A DNA stretch of 38,662 bases from Chloroflexota bacterium (GTDB lineage Bacteria > Chloroflexota > Dehalococcoidia > Bin125): assembly GCA_026707145.1 (NCBI GenBank), contig JAPOXK010000026.1, positions 1 through 38,662 on the forward strand. The letters run 5' to 3'. Positions 31,823-38,662 of this stretch are shown here, piece by piece. The position numbers and the translations under genes were made by a program. Position 1 is the first letter of the stretch; each line of letters opens with the position of its first letter. The notes under the pieces are model-generated. The model saw only the letters and a program-made list of their open reading frames with translations. It had not been told where the DNA came from and ran no database searches.

Positions 31823-33016
31823 ATGCCAGGTGCGATTGATCAGGTGGATGGTCGATCTCTGCCGTTGTCGCACATTACCGTCATCGATCTGACGCGCTTC
31901 CGCTCCGGCCCGACCTGCGTGCGCCAGCTTGCCGATATGGGCGCACGGGTGATCCAGGTCGCACCGCGGACGGTCGATCAAGCGATCCCCGTGCATGGAT
32001 GCGACTATCAGAACCTGCATCGAAACAAGCGATCGATCACCTTGGATCTCAAGGAGCCGCGTGGCGTTGAGATCCTGAAGCGGCTGGTGGAGCGAGCGGA
32101 TGTTCTGGTGGAGAATTTCCGTCCGGACGTGAAGCGGCGTCTTGGGATCGACTACGAAGCATTGCGCGCGGTGAACGCCGGTCTGGTGTACGCGAGTATC
32201 TCTGGCTTTGGTGAAGAGGGGCCCTATCGCGATCGGCCCGGCTACGATCAGATTGCGCAGGGCATGGGCGGGCTGATGTCGGTCACGGGGGCGCCGGGGG
32301 AAGGGCCGATGCGGGTGGGGATCCCTGTGGCGGACCTTACGGCGGGGCTTTACCTCGCCCAGGGCATTCTCGTGGCGCTGTTGGAGCGTGAGCGCTCCGG
32401 CCAAGGGCAGTGGGTGCGGACGTCCCTTCTCCAGGCGATGGTCAACATGCTGGACTTTCAGGCGACGCGCTGGACGATGGACGGCGAAGTGCCGCCGCAG
32501 GCGGGAAACAATCACCCCACGGTCTTCCCGACCGGCGTCTTTCGGGTGAAAGACGGCCTGATCAATATTGCGGCGACGACACAGGCGCAGTGGGAGAAGC
32601 TCTGCGCTGTGATCGGCGCGCATGAGTTGGCCGAGGATGAACGATTTGTGCGGCCCAAGGACCGCTCGCGCCATCGAGACGAACTCACGGTGGAGCTGGA
32701 AGAGCGTCTCGCGACCATCGAAGCGGATTCGGTGGTCGAGTGTCTGAACGCCGCGGGTGTTCCCGCCGGGCCGATCCTCCCGATCGACGCGGTCTTCGCG
32801 AACGAGCAAGTCCGGAGCCTGCCCACGGTGGCGACGGTCGAGCATCCCGTTCTGGGATCGATCGAGATCCTGGGGATTCCCGTGACACTCTCGCGGACGC
32901 CGGGCGCCGTGCTGACCGCGGCTCCGGAGCCGGGGACGGATACGGACGCGATCCTTGAGGAGCTGGGATACACAGACGCCGAGCGGGTGGCTCTGCGCGG
33001 AGCGTGTGCCGGCTAA
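31823..33016 (+). CDS. CaiB/BaiF family (class III) CoA-transferase
   Basis: The 397-residue protein opens LPLSHITVIDLTRFRSGPTCVRQLADMGARVIQV, with the CoA-binding segment NLHRNKRSITLDLKEPRGVEILKRLVERADVLVENFRPDV. The expected catalytic Asp is in RPGYDQIAQGMGGLMSVTG. The C-terminal half has the usual swapped domain (GPILPIDAVFANEQVRSL). The ATG at 31823 has GGGAGAAG a few bases upstream; an in-frame GTG at 31799 adds eight residues. It ends the rightward group. It is only distantly like the CoA-transferase at 23942-25171, so the two probably act on different acids. Confidence 0.92.
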   Translation: MPGAIDQVDGRSLPLSHITVIDLTRFRSGPTCVRQLADMGARVIQVAPRTVDQAIPVHGCDYQNLHRNKRSITLDLKEPRGVEILKRLVERADVLVENFRPDVKRRLGIDYEALRAVNAGLVYASISGFGEEGPYRDRPGYDQIAQGMGGLMSVTGAPGEGPMRVGIPVADLTAGLYLAQGILVALLERERSGQGQWVRTSLLQAMVNMLDFQATRWTMDGEVPPQAGNNHPTVFPTGVFRVKDGLINIAATTQAQWEKLCAVIGAHELAEDERFVRPKDRSRHRDELTVELEERLATIEADSVVECLNAAGVPAGPILPIDAVFANEQVRSLPTVATVEHPVLGSIEILGIPVTLSRTPGAVLTAAPEPGTDTDAILEELGYTDAERVALRGACAG

Positions 33017-33047
33017 GTTCTCTTTTTCCCTCTCCGCACACTGCCTC

Positions 33048-33905
33048 TTAACGAAACGTCACGCCACTGCCTGCTTCGCGCGTTGCCCATGTGCCGGCCT
33101 CAACCGCGGTAAGGAAATCCAAAACTGTCCGGTTAAAAAGTTCAGGGTCTTCGAGATTGATTGCGTGCCCGGCCTGGGGAAAAACGACGAGGCCAGAGCG
33201 CTTGATGTGCCGCTTCATGAAGAGCGCAGGATCGAGGCTGGGATCGTCTTCGTCCCCAACGAGGATGAGGGTCGGGGTTTCGATCTTCGCCAGCTCGTCG
33301 CCGAGGTCGAAGATCGATGGCCGGCCCGCCTGCACGCCGCGGAGCGTCAGCGCCGAGCCGAGCGGGGAGTGCTGCGCGAGCAGACGGCAGAACTCGTCAT
33401 ATCCGACGGGGTCCTTGCGCCGCAGCTGCAGGCGGGTGGGCCCCGTCGCGTAGCCTTCCATGGCCGACATGCCTTCCCGCTCGATCGTATCGGCGAATTC
33501 GAGGCATTGATGGCGGAATCCGTCCGGGTCGTTGCTGCCGGTACCCGCCGCGCCCACGATGACGGCCCGCGCCACCTGTGGGTGCTGCAAGGCGAAATGA
33601 AGCGCGGTAGAGCCGCCCATCGAAAGCCCGCCCACGTAGGCTTGCTCGATGCCGAGCTGCTGGAGCAGCTGGTAGGCGTCGTCGACGGCTTGCTCTTGCG
33701 AGTAGGCGGCGAGGCTTTCCGGAACGCCGGAGGGAGGAAAGCCACGGGCGTTATAGGTGATGACGCGGTGGCGCCGGGCGAAGAAGCGGACTTGCGCGTC
33801 CCAGCTTTCTCGGCTCCCCCCAAACTCATGGCATAGGAGCAGCGGGAATCCTTTCCCGGCTTCGCTGTATTCGATCGTCGTTCCACGCACAGTGACCTGG
33901 GGCAT
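33048..33905 (-). CDS. Alpha/beta hydrolase
   Basis: The 285-residue alpha/beta-fold hydrolase has an oxyanion strand LLLCHEFGGSRESW, the nucleophile elbow GLSMGGS, the acid Asp in LVGDEDDP and the catalytic His in PQAGHAINLEDPE. This is the pattern of esterases, lactonases and C-C hydrolases such as 3-oxoadipate enol-lactonase. A CMD-family protein and a phosphotriesterase-family protein in the same region make a lactone or ester intermediate plausible. I chose the second Met (33905) because AAAGGATGAG is placed well for it and too close to the Met at 33917. Confidence 0.9.
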   Translation of the reverse strand: MPQVTVRGTTIEYSEAGKGFPLLLCHEFGGSRESWDAQVRFFARRHRVITYNARGFPPSGVPESLAAYSQEQAVDDAYQLLQQLGIEQAYVGGLSMGGSTALHFALQHPQVARAVIVGAAGTGSNDPDGFRHQCLEFADTIEREGMSAMEGYATGPTRLQLRRKDPVGYDEFCRLLAQHSPLGSALTLRGVQAGRPSIFDLGDELAKIETPTLILVGDEDDPSLDPALFMKRHIKRSGLVVFPQAGHAINLEDPELFNRTVLDFLTAVEAGTWATREAGSGVTFR

Positions 33906-33917
33906 GACGCATCTCAT

Positions 33918-34191
33918 CCTTTCTCGTCGGTCGCTTCCATCGGATTAATCATCCGGCAGGAAGGGCGATTCTCGCAGGATGTAGGACTGGTAGTGCACGC
34001 ACGTGCGTCTTCTTGAGCGAAGCGGCGCGATCTAGATAGCGCGAAGCAGGATCGGCTCCTGCAAATGGCTCTGGCACTGTCAGTATTCGTCCTCGGCTCC
34101 CTCTGCGCGAGCCGCCGCGGGGACACGCGGAACCATCCGCATGGCGCGACAGCGTTAAGCCCGGTAAGGAGCAGCCGGGAGTGGGAACGCC
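33918..34191. other. Structured intergenic region before the lipoprotein/LRR genes
   Basis: No convincing gene lies in this 274-base gap. It holds several hairpins: an ACGCAC/GTGCGT palindrome near 34000, GCAGGA/TCCTGC near 34050, GCGGA/TCCGC around 34135, and a closing stem at 34141-34193 (separate entry). The left end carries the promoter of the hydrolase. No T-tract terminator is seen. Confidence 0.4.
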
Positions 34192-34193
34192 AT
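34141..34193 (+). promoter_or_regulatory. Leader stem that can hide the start codon at 34192
   Basis: ATGGCG at 34141-34146 can pair with CGCCAT at 34188-34193, which includes the first two bases of the lipoprotein start codon. Inside it, CCCGG (34160-34164) pairs with CCGGG (34175-34179), partly covering the GGGAG ribosome site. The arrangement could switch translation on and off. I cannot match it to a named riboswitch. Confidence 0.35.
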
Positions 34194-34341
34194 GGGCATA
34201 TGCGGTGCGAGGAGGCGGCTGACCCCCCTGCTCGCAGCCGCCCTCGTGCTGGCGCTGGCGATTAGTCTGACGGCGTGCAACGGCTCATCGGACGGTGATC
34301 TACCGCTTGTGGAAACAGCCGCCCCCGCCCAGACCCAGTAG
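34192..34341 (+). CDS. Lipoprotein signal-peptide ORF, probably the 5' end of the LRR gene
   Basis: The 49-residue product has a classic lipoprotein signal. It has a basic start (GARRRL), a hydrophobic core (LLAAALVLALAISL) and the lipobox LTAC with Cys29, followed by a short polar stretch ending in TAG at 34339-34341. The stop overlaps the GTG start of the LRR frame (TAGTG). Such a tiny lipoprotein would be odd alone. It is more likely the export signal of the LRR protein, separated by a -1 frame change. GGGAG about ten bases upstream is the ribosome site. Confidence 0.6.
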   Translation: MGICGARRRLTPLLAAALVLALAISLTACNGSSDGDLPLVETAAPAQTQ

Positions 34342-36596
34342 TGGGTGTGTCGCCTGCACTGGATACACCCGCGCCGACCACAGTCGCCACTCTGGAGCCA
34401 GCCGCCGCGCCATTCGAATCAACCATCCCGAATTTCTTTCCTCCACCTGCGGAGACCACGTCCGCCGAGGCCGTGACTGCCGCGGACGAGGCCAGTATCT
34501 CCCGACCCGACGCCGATGCTCTCAGAGACCAGGTGGCGGCGGACCGGGCCGCCCTGATGGCGCTCTACGCCGCTACGGACGGCCCCAACTGGCGATTGAA
34601 CGCCCCAACTGGGGCAGCGACCGAGCCGATCGGCACCTGGTTTGGCGTTACGACGAACGGCGACGGCCGCGTAACCAGCCTGATACTGATCGACAATAAT
34701 TTGACCGGCGCCCTGCCTGGCACCCTGAGCAATCTCGCCCATCTGCGAGAACTGTGGCTGTATGAAAATCAGTTGAGCGGCCCGATCCCGGCCGCTCTGG
34801 GCGATCTTGTCCACTTGGAGATTCTAGCCCTACTCAGGAACGAACTAAGCGGCCCGATCCCGGCCGCGCTGGGCGACCTCACCCACCTGCGGGAACTGTG
34901 GCTGCGCGAGAATCAGCTAAGCGGCCCAATCCCGGCCGCGCTGGGAAACCTCGCCCACTTGGCGATCTTAGATCTGAGTGTCAACGAGCTAAGCGGCCCG
35001 ATCCCGGCCGCGCTGGGCGACCTCGCCCACCTGCGGGAACTGTCCCTACACAGTGAACTGTCCCTACACAGTAACGAGCTAAGCGGCCCGGTCCCGGCCA
35101 CGCTGGGCGACCTCACTTGGCTCCGAGTGCTGTACCTGTCCGATAACCAGTTGAGCGGCCCGATCCCCGCCGTACTAGGCCGTCTCATCAATCTGGAGAA
35201 CCTGGAACTGAGTAACAACCAGTTGCAGGGCCCGATCCCAGCCACATTGGGGGATCTCGCTAAGTTGCGGGAGCTCTGGTTGTACGAGAATCACTTGAGC
35301 GGTCCGATTCCGGCCGTGCTGGGCAAGATCCCGTTCCTCCAGATCCTGAACCTATCCAACAACCAGTTGAGCGGGCTGATCCCGGCCACGTTGGGTAACA
35401 TCACTGGCCTGGACGCCCTGTGGCTGCACGGCAACCGATTGAGTGGGCCGATCCCCGACCTAGGCGGTTTGCTCGTCTTGGACAGCTTGAGTCTCGGCAA
35501 CAACAGGTTGAGCGGGTCCATCCCGGCCGAATTGGGTCATCTCCCCAACCTGAAGGCCTTGCTGCTCAATGACAATCAGTTGCAAGGGCCGATCCCGCCC
35601 GCTCTGGGTAGTCTTGCCCACCTACAGATCGCCCAGCTCGCGGGTAATGCCTTGACCGGGTGTATACCCCACGGCTTGCGCCGTCTGCTTACCCTGCCGG
35701 AGTTTGAACCGGGCGTTCCGGCTAATGACTTCACGGCGGGGGACGCGAATGGTGACGGGGACAGCGCCGATGAGGGCGCTACCCCCGGCCTAGGCCTCCC
35801 TTTCTGCCTGCTGCGCGATTTGCATTTGCAAGGAGCCTCCCTCGATCCGCTCTTCGCCGGTGGCACGGCCGCGTACACGGCCACCGTGCCCGACGATATC
35901 GAGGAGATCCTGATGACGGCGACAGTGCACGACACGGGGGATACGGTCACGATCCGCAAGGGCGGGAAGATCTACACCGAGGGCACGGCGCTTCCACTCG
36001 ACCCAGGGCCGAACCCCATCACGATCGAAATCATACCCTCGGACGGCACGCCCCCGCAGATCGTCACCGTGACCGTGACGTGGGAGCCCGCGGAGCCGCA
36101 CGTGCCCAGCAGTGTCGTCTTGACCCTGCGCTTGGGTGGGAACTTCTACATCGTATCGGCTGGCGTGTCCGCCATGGCGGCCGACCTCTTTGGCGGCACG
36201 GATGTCACAAGCGTCTGGACACACACGGCCCAGCGGGGCTGGGTCGTCTACGAACCGAGTGCTGGGGCTGAGGACTTTCCGGTCAAGGCCGGGGATGTTC
36301 TCTGGATCGTCGCACCGTCGGCGCAGCCGCTCCCCGTGGTGGCGCTAATCGGGAGCGACGCGCCACCGGCGGGGGCCGGCGCTATCTCCTTCACGCTGAG
36401 GGAAGGCAGCAATCTCCTCGCCGTACCGGCGGGCGCGCCCACGACGGCAGCCGGTCTCTTCGGCGCTACGGACGTGACGATCGCCTGGAAGTACAACCGG
36501 GCCACGCGTACCTGGGACCTCTCCTACCTCCCCGCCTTGGGATGCGACGGCGCTATCGCGCCTGGTGACGTGCTCTGGATCGTGAAGCCGCAGTAA
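34341..36596 (+). CDS. Plant-type leucine-rich-repeat protein with cadherin-like and duplicated C-terminal domains
   Basis: The 751-residue protein begins with a low-complexity Pro/Ala/Thr stretch (1-60). A cap follows with ALMALYAATDGPNW and WFGVTTNGDGRVTSL, as in plant and bacterial extracellular LRR proteins. About 14 repeats of 24 residues (about 110-445) have the pattern LxxLxxLxLxxNxLSGPIPAxLGx. A GDANGDGDS acidic loop follows (about 470). A cadherin-like beta-sandwich domain (about 490-582) comes next, then two similar domains of about 75 residues (589-665 and 680-751) ending in GDVLWIVAP and GDVLWIVKP. It should be extracellular and bind protein or carbohydrate. This frame has no signal peptide; one lies just upstream in another frame. 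The GTG at 34341 is a weak start. Confidence 0.85.
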   Translation: MGVSPALDTPAPTTVATLEPAAAPFESTIPNFFPPPAETTSAEAVTAADEASISRPDADALRDQVAADRAALMALYAATDGPNWRLNAPTGAATEPIGTWFGVTTNGDGRVTSLILIDNNLTGALPGTLSNLAHLRELWLYENQLSGPIPAALGDLVHLEILALLRNELSGPIPAALGDLTHLRELWLRENQLSGPIPAALGNLAHLAILDLSVNELSGPIPAALGDLAHLRELSLHSELSLHSNELSGPVPATLGDLTWLRVLYLSDNQLSGPIPAVLGRLINLENLELSNNQLQGPIPATLGDLAKLRELWLYENHLSGPIPAVLGKIPFLQILNLSNNQLSGLIPATLGNITGLDALWLHGNRLSGPIPDLGGLLVLDSLSLGNNRLSGSIPAELGHLPNLKALLLNDNQLQGPIPPALGSLAHLQIAQLAGNALTGCIPHGLRRLLTLPEFEPGVPANDFTAGDANGDGDSADEGATPGLGLPFCLLRDLHLQGASLDPLFAGGTAAYTATVPDDIEEILMTATVHDTGDTVTIRKGGKIYTEGTALPLDPGPNPITIEIIPSDGTPPQIVTVTVTWEPAEPHVPSSVVLTLRLGGNFYIVSAGVSAMAADLFGGTDVTSVWTHTAQRGWVVYEPSAGAEDFPVKAGDVLWIVAPSAQPLPVVALIGSDAPPAGAGAISFTLREGSNLLAVPAGAPTTAAGLFGATDVTIAWKYNRATRTWDLSYLPALGCDGAIAPGDVLWIVKPQ
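34672..35680 (+). repeat. Array of about 14 LRR units of 72 bases
   Basis: Each unit codes for a 24-residue LRR. Several neighbours share long stretches at the DNA level around AGCGGCCCGATCCCGGCC, especially units 2-6, which suggests recent expansion. The last units are more diverged. Unit 6 carries an extra in-frame 18-base duplication. Confidence 0.8.
35037..35072 (+). repeat. 18-base tandem duplication inside LRR unit 6
   Basis: GAACTGTCCCTACACAGT occurs twice without gap or mismatch (35037-35054 and 35055-35072). It adds ELSLHS a second time and makes this unit 30 residues rather than 24. The perfect identity points to a very recent slippage event. Confidence 0.9.
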
Positions 36597-36620
36597 CAGC
36601 CGGCCGGCTGTTACTGCGGC
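36587..36620. terminator. Perfect 34-base palindrome spanning the LRR stop codon
   Basis: Two arms of 17 bases are perfect inverted copies, with the last LRR codons and TAA inside the left arm (GCCGCAGTAACAGCCGG). In RNA it would form a very stable hairpin right at the stop codon. It lacks a U-tract, so it may protect the mRNA end or help termination. Confidence 0.55.
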
Positions 36621-36732
36621 GCATGAGCTCATTTCCATTGCTCGGAGCGGGCTAGCGAAACAGACTGCCGATTGCAGTGTGTCCATCGCTCGCCCGCTAT
36701 GCCCGAGTTGCTCTCTGAGTATCGCCAGGCAC

Positions 36733-36764
36733 GAAAAGGCGAGAGCGATCGCTCTCGCCTTTTC
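36733..36764. terminator. Bidirectional intrinsic terminator
   Basis: This is a perfect 32-base palindrome with arms GAAAAGGCGAGAGCGA and TCGCTCTCGCCTTTTC. The A-run on one side and T-run on the other give a U-tract for both strands. It lies between the convergent LRR and amidase genes and is the best intrinsic terminator in the window. Confidence 0.8.
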
Positions 36765-36790
36765 ACTTTCCTCAAATCGGTGGGTGCTTG

Positions 36791-38197
36791 TTACATGTCG
36801 GGGTGCTTGTGGATCCAGCCCGCTTCCTGCTCGTAGGCGTAGCCGATCTGGCAGACGGTCTCTTCGTCAAACGGTTTACCGGCGATTTGCAGCCCGACCG
36901 GAAGGCCGTCGTCGTCGAAGCCGCAAGGAACTTGCATCGCGGGGAGGCCCGACTGGTTGAAGATCGCCGTGTACACGGTGAAGTCCCCGGCCACGATGCT
37001 GAGGCCGGGCGATTCATCCAGAATGGGCGGGACGGGGAAGCCGACGGTCGGCGTCATCAGGACGTCGACCGCCTCGTTCAAGGACTTGAGGAAGCTGTCG
37101 CGAACCTGGGCGCGCGCCCGCTGGGCGTTGTGGTAATAGCCGGCGCTGACGAGCAGACCGTACTGCAGGAACTGCCAAGTGTGAGGGTTGTACTCCTTGA
37201 CACGCGGTCCACGCTGGTTGCGGATATGGATGGACGCCGCCTCGCTGAAGAGGGTCGGCCATTCGATCGCCTGCATCTGCCGCACTGTGAGCCCCGGCAC
37301 CTCGATCAACTCGGCCCCCAGGCCTTCGAAGACTTTCAGTGCTTCGTCGTATGGCTGCTTGACCTTGGGATCGCAGTTGTCTTCGTAGAGCTCTTTGATC
37401 AGTCCGATCTTCATGCCCTTGACGTCCCGACCGATCTTCGACGTGAAGTCGGGAACGGGCACGTTCGCGGAAGCGGGATCCTGCGGGTCGTAGCCCGCGC
37501 AGCCGCGCAGCATGTGCGCGGCGTCGGTCACCGTGCGCGCGAGCGGTCCCGTGTGGTCGAGGGTCCAGGAGAGCGGGAAGACGCCACGACGGCTCACGCG
37601 CCCGTAAGTGCCCTTGAGACCGACGATGCCGGTGCAGAAGGCCGGCCAGCGGATGGAGCCGCCCGTGCAGGATCCCATGCCGGCGTACGCCATGCCGGCG
37701 GCGACGGCGCCGCCGGTTCCGCTGCTGGAACCCCCGCACTCGTGGTCGAGGTTCCAAGGGTTATGGGTCGGCTTGAAGTGCGAGGCATTCGTAGGAAAAC
37801 CGTAGGCGAATTCGTAAGTCTCCGTCTTCCCGACGACGATGGCCCCCGCGACTTTGAGGTTCGCGACGGAGGGGCAATCCTCCGGTGCTTCGTACCCAAG
37901 CAGCGACTTCGATCCGCAGGTCGTGGGTCCGGACTCGTAGATATCCTTGACGCAGACGGGGATGCCGTGCAGAGGGCCCCGGTAAGCACCGCTCTTGATC
38001 TCCGCCTCGGCGGCTTGCGCCTGCGCGCGCGCCTCGTCTGCGAAGACATGGATGTAGGCGTTGATGGTGTCTTCCAGCTCGTCGATGCGCGCCAGGGTGT
38101 TGTCGAGTACTTCGACGGGCGACAGCTCTCTGCGTTCGATCAGCTTCGAGACGTCATCAATGGAGGCGTAGGCTAAGTCTCGGCTGTTGAGTGTCAT
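36791..38197 (-). CDS. Amidase signature family enzyme
   Basis: The 468-residue protein has the Ser-cisSer-Lys triad of the amidase signature family: Lys84 in VCVKDIYESG, the Ser157-159 cluster in CGGSSSGTGGAVAAG, and nucleophile Ser181 in GSCTGGSIRWPA. The usual motif is GSDTGGSIR, so Asp is replaced by Cys177. The C-terminus (LPAMQVPCGFDDDGLPVGLQIAGKPFDEETV) is standard. Substrates in the family range from small amides and ureas to aminoacyl-tRNA. The small gene upstream resembles the AtzG-type partners of amidases such as AtzE, which argues for a small-molecule amide substrate rather than the GatA role. Confidence 0.93.
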   Translation of the reverse strand: MTLNSRDLAYASIDDVSKLIERRELSPVEVLDNTLARIDELEDTINAYIHVFADEARAQAQAAEAEIKSGAYRGPLHGIPVCVKDIYESGPTTCGSKSLLGYEAPEDCPSVANLKVAGAIVVGKTETYEFAYGFPTNASHFKPTHNPWNLDHECGGSSSGTGGAVAAGMAYAGMGSCTGGSIRWPAFCTGIVGLKGTYGRVSRRGVFPLSWTLDHTGPLARTVTDAAHMLRGCAGYDPQDPASANVPVPDFTSKIGRDVKGMKIGLIKELYEDNCDPKVKQPYDEALKVFEGLGAELIEVPGLTVRQMQAIEWPTLFSEAASIHIRNQRGPRVKEYNPHTWQFLQYGLLVSAGYYHNAQRARAQVRDSFLKSLNEAVDVLMTPTVGFPVPPILDESPGLSIVAGDFTVYTAIFNQSGLPAMQVPCGFDDDGLPVGLQIAGKPFDEETVCQIGYAYEQEAGWIHKHPDM

Positions 38198-38199
38198 GT

Positions 38200-38412
38200 C
38201 TAGCGGTACCTCGTGAGGTCGTGGATGGCGGCGGGTTCGGTCGTTGGCATCTCCATGCCGTCCGACATGGGTCGGCTCTCAAGCATCTCTTCGACCACCT
38301 GCTGCCACACAAGCAGGTTTTCATAGGCCGGCACGAGCTGTGCCAAGTCCTCTTCGGTCGGGGTAATGTTCCATTCGGCCAGCTTGGCTTGCACGATTGC
38401 TCTTGAATCCAT
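38200..38412 (-). CDS. Small amidase-partner protein, AtzG/GatC-like
   Basis: The 70-residue protein, MDSRAIVQAKLAEWNITPTE at its start, is helical: two helices (about 4-13 and 20-45) and an acidic tail ending EPAAIHDLTRYR. The size, layout and place two bases before the amidase start resemble the AtzG/DUF4089 and GatC-like subunits that stabilise amidases. The identification rests on context and shape. I chose this ATG because GGAGG lies six bases upstream, while an in-frame ATG two codons earlier touches it. The two genes are clearly co-transcribed. Confidence 0.65.
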   Translation of the reverse strand: MDSRAIVQAKLAEWNITPTEEDLAQLVPAYENLLVWQQVVEEMLESRPMSDGMEMPTTEPAAIHDLTRYR

Positions 38413-38608
38413 GCGCATCCTCCAGCCTCCACTGGGTAAGCCCGTGCCCTCCGCATGGCTACAGGGAGGCGGGCGGCAGTGTCCACGGCCGTCGAGCGGG
38501 CTGTCAAGAAAGGGCGGGGAGAGCGCCGGGGCGCTCGCGCGGCCGGATCCCCGGAAGCGAAGCTGGACGAGGCGATCGCTTCGCCACATGCAGGATGCAA
38601 GTTGGGGC
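38413..38608. other. Intergenic region with hairpins between tRNA-Asp and the amidase operon
   Basis: GCGAAGC at 38557-38563 pairs with GCTTCGC at 38578-38584 and may end the tRNA transcript. GAGCGC/GCGCTC at 38521-38536 forms a second hairpin. The amidase operon promoter should be here, but I see no clear one. Confidence 0.35.
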
Positions 38609-38662
38609 TGGCGACCCCGAGCGGATTCGAACCGCCGATCTCCACCTTGACAGGGTGGCGTG
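38609..38662 (-). tRNA. tRNA-Asp (GTC), 3' part only
   Basis: Read on the minus strand, the gene is cut by the right edge just before the anticodon stem. The stem CCACC/GGTGG holds the loop CTGTCAA, giving anticodon GTC for Asp. A variable loop AGATC, a T-arm with loop TTCGAAT, the acceptor strand CGGGGTC, discriminator G73 (an Asp identity base) and an encoded CCA (38609-38611) follow. The D-arm and 5' acceptor strand lie outside the window. Confidence 0.92.

Noticed and set aside
30620..32845. A 741-codon open frame on the minus strand
   Set aside because: It lies antisense over two clear LLM genes and a CoA-transferase. Its protein is rich in Arg, His and Pro with no family motif, a typical shadow in GC-rich DNA.
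34100..34193. c-di-GMP class I riboswitch
   Set aside because: GACAGCGTTAAGCC only vaguely resembles the core, and the conserved AGGGCAAACC segment is missing.
34065..34265. A 66-codon plus frame before the LRR gene
   Set aside because: It runs through the structured leader, has no ribosome site and conflicts with the better lipoprotein signal frame.
34672..35680. CRISPR-like or satellite repeats
   Set aside because: The regular 72-base period is fully explained by coding LRR units.
38157..38645. A minus frame of 162 codons at the right edge
   Set aside because: It runs through the tRNA-Asp gene and overlaps the amidase partner in another frame, with no family motif.

Overview
This is a GC-rich bacterial window (about 63-65% G+C by impression, not computed) with about 35 genes on both strands, no mobile elements and no CRISPR. 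The gene mix suggests Chloroflexota, plausibly the SAR202/Dehalococcoidia side. It includes a B12-dependent ribonucleotide reductase, F420 biosynthesis (cofD-cofC), three LLM-class flavin/F420 oxidoreductases, two CaiB/BaiF CoA-transferases, an amidase and a UGSC-family selenoprotein. The lineage call is an inference from gene content only.

Layout. 1-1030: a MetE/UROD-like methionine synthase-type gene that runs off the left edge. 1031-4182: a regulatory leader with NrdR-like sites, then class II ribonucleotide reductase nrdJ. 4183-8561: terminator hairpins, an RDD membrane protein, a small unknown gene, cofD, cofC and an AI-2E-type transporter. 8572-11323 (minus): a redox operon of a thioredoxin-fusion protein, a UGSC selenoprotein with an in-frame TGA, and a methyltransferase with no normal start codon. 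11415-19220: an LLM oxidoreductase, a small membrane protein, a zinc-ribbon protein, folP, a double AsnC-like protein resembling siroheme decarboxylase, a VOC protein, a CcdA homologue with swapped halves, a DMT transporter and an amidohydrolase. 19372-33905: an accessory catabolic region. Its minus-strand arm carries rhodanese, 2-oxoacid dehydrogenase E1-alpha, E1-beta and E2, CoA-transferase, phosphotriesterase-family hydrolase and carboxymuconolactone-decarboxylase genes. Its plus-strand arm carries SnoaL-like, LLM, LLM and CoA-transferase genes, and the two arms diverge at about 28.9 kb. 33918-36596: a structured leader, a lipoprotein signal-peptide ORF and a plant-type leucine-rich-repeat protein in the overlapping -1 frame. 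36733-38412: a terminator, an amidase and its small partner. 38609-38662: the 3' part of a tRNA-Asp gene.

How the genes fit together. cofD and cofC make the phospholactyl part of F420, which could serve the LLM-family enzymes here. The catabolic region looks like oxidative attack (LLM plus SnoaL-like protein), hydrolysis (phosphotriesterase-family and alpha/beta hydrolases), CoA activation and 2-oxoacid oxidation, but no substrate can be read from sequence. Several genes have a TANNNT -10-like hexamer 6-9 bases before the start codon, which suggests leaderless transcription.

The most notable items are the TGA-containing UGSC selenoprotein with its SECIS-like hairpin, the circularly permuted CcdA, the signal peptide and LRR protein split by a -1 frame change, and the methyltransferase whose only early start candidate is ATC.
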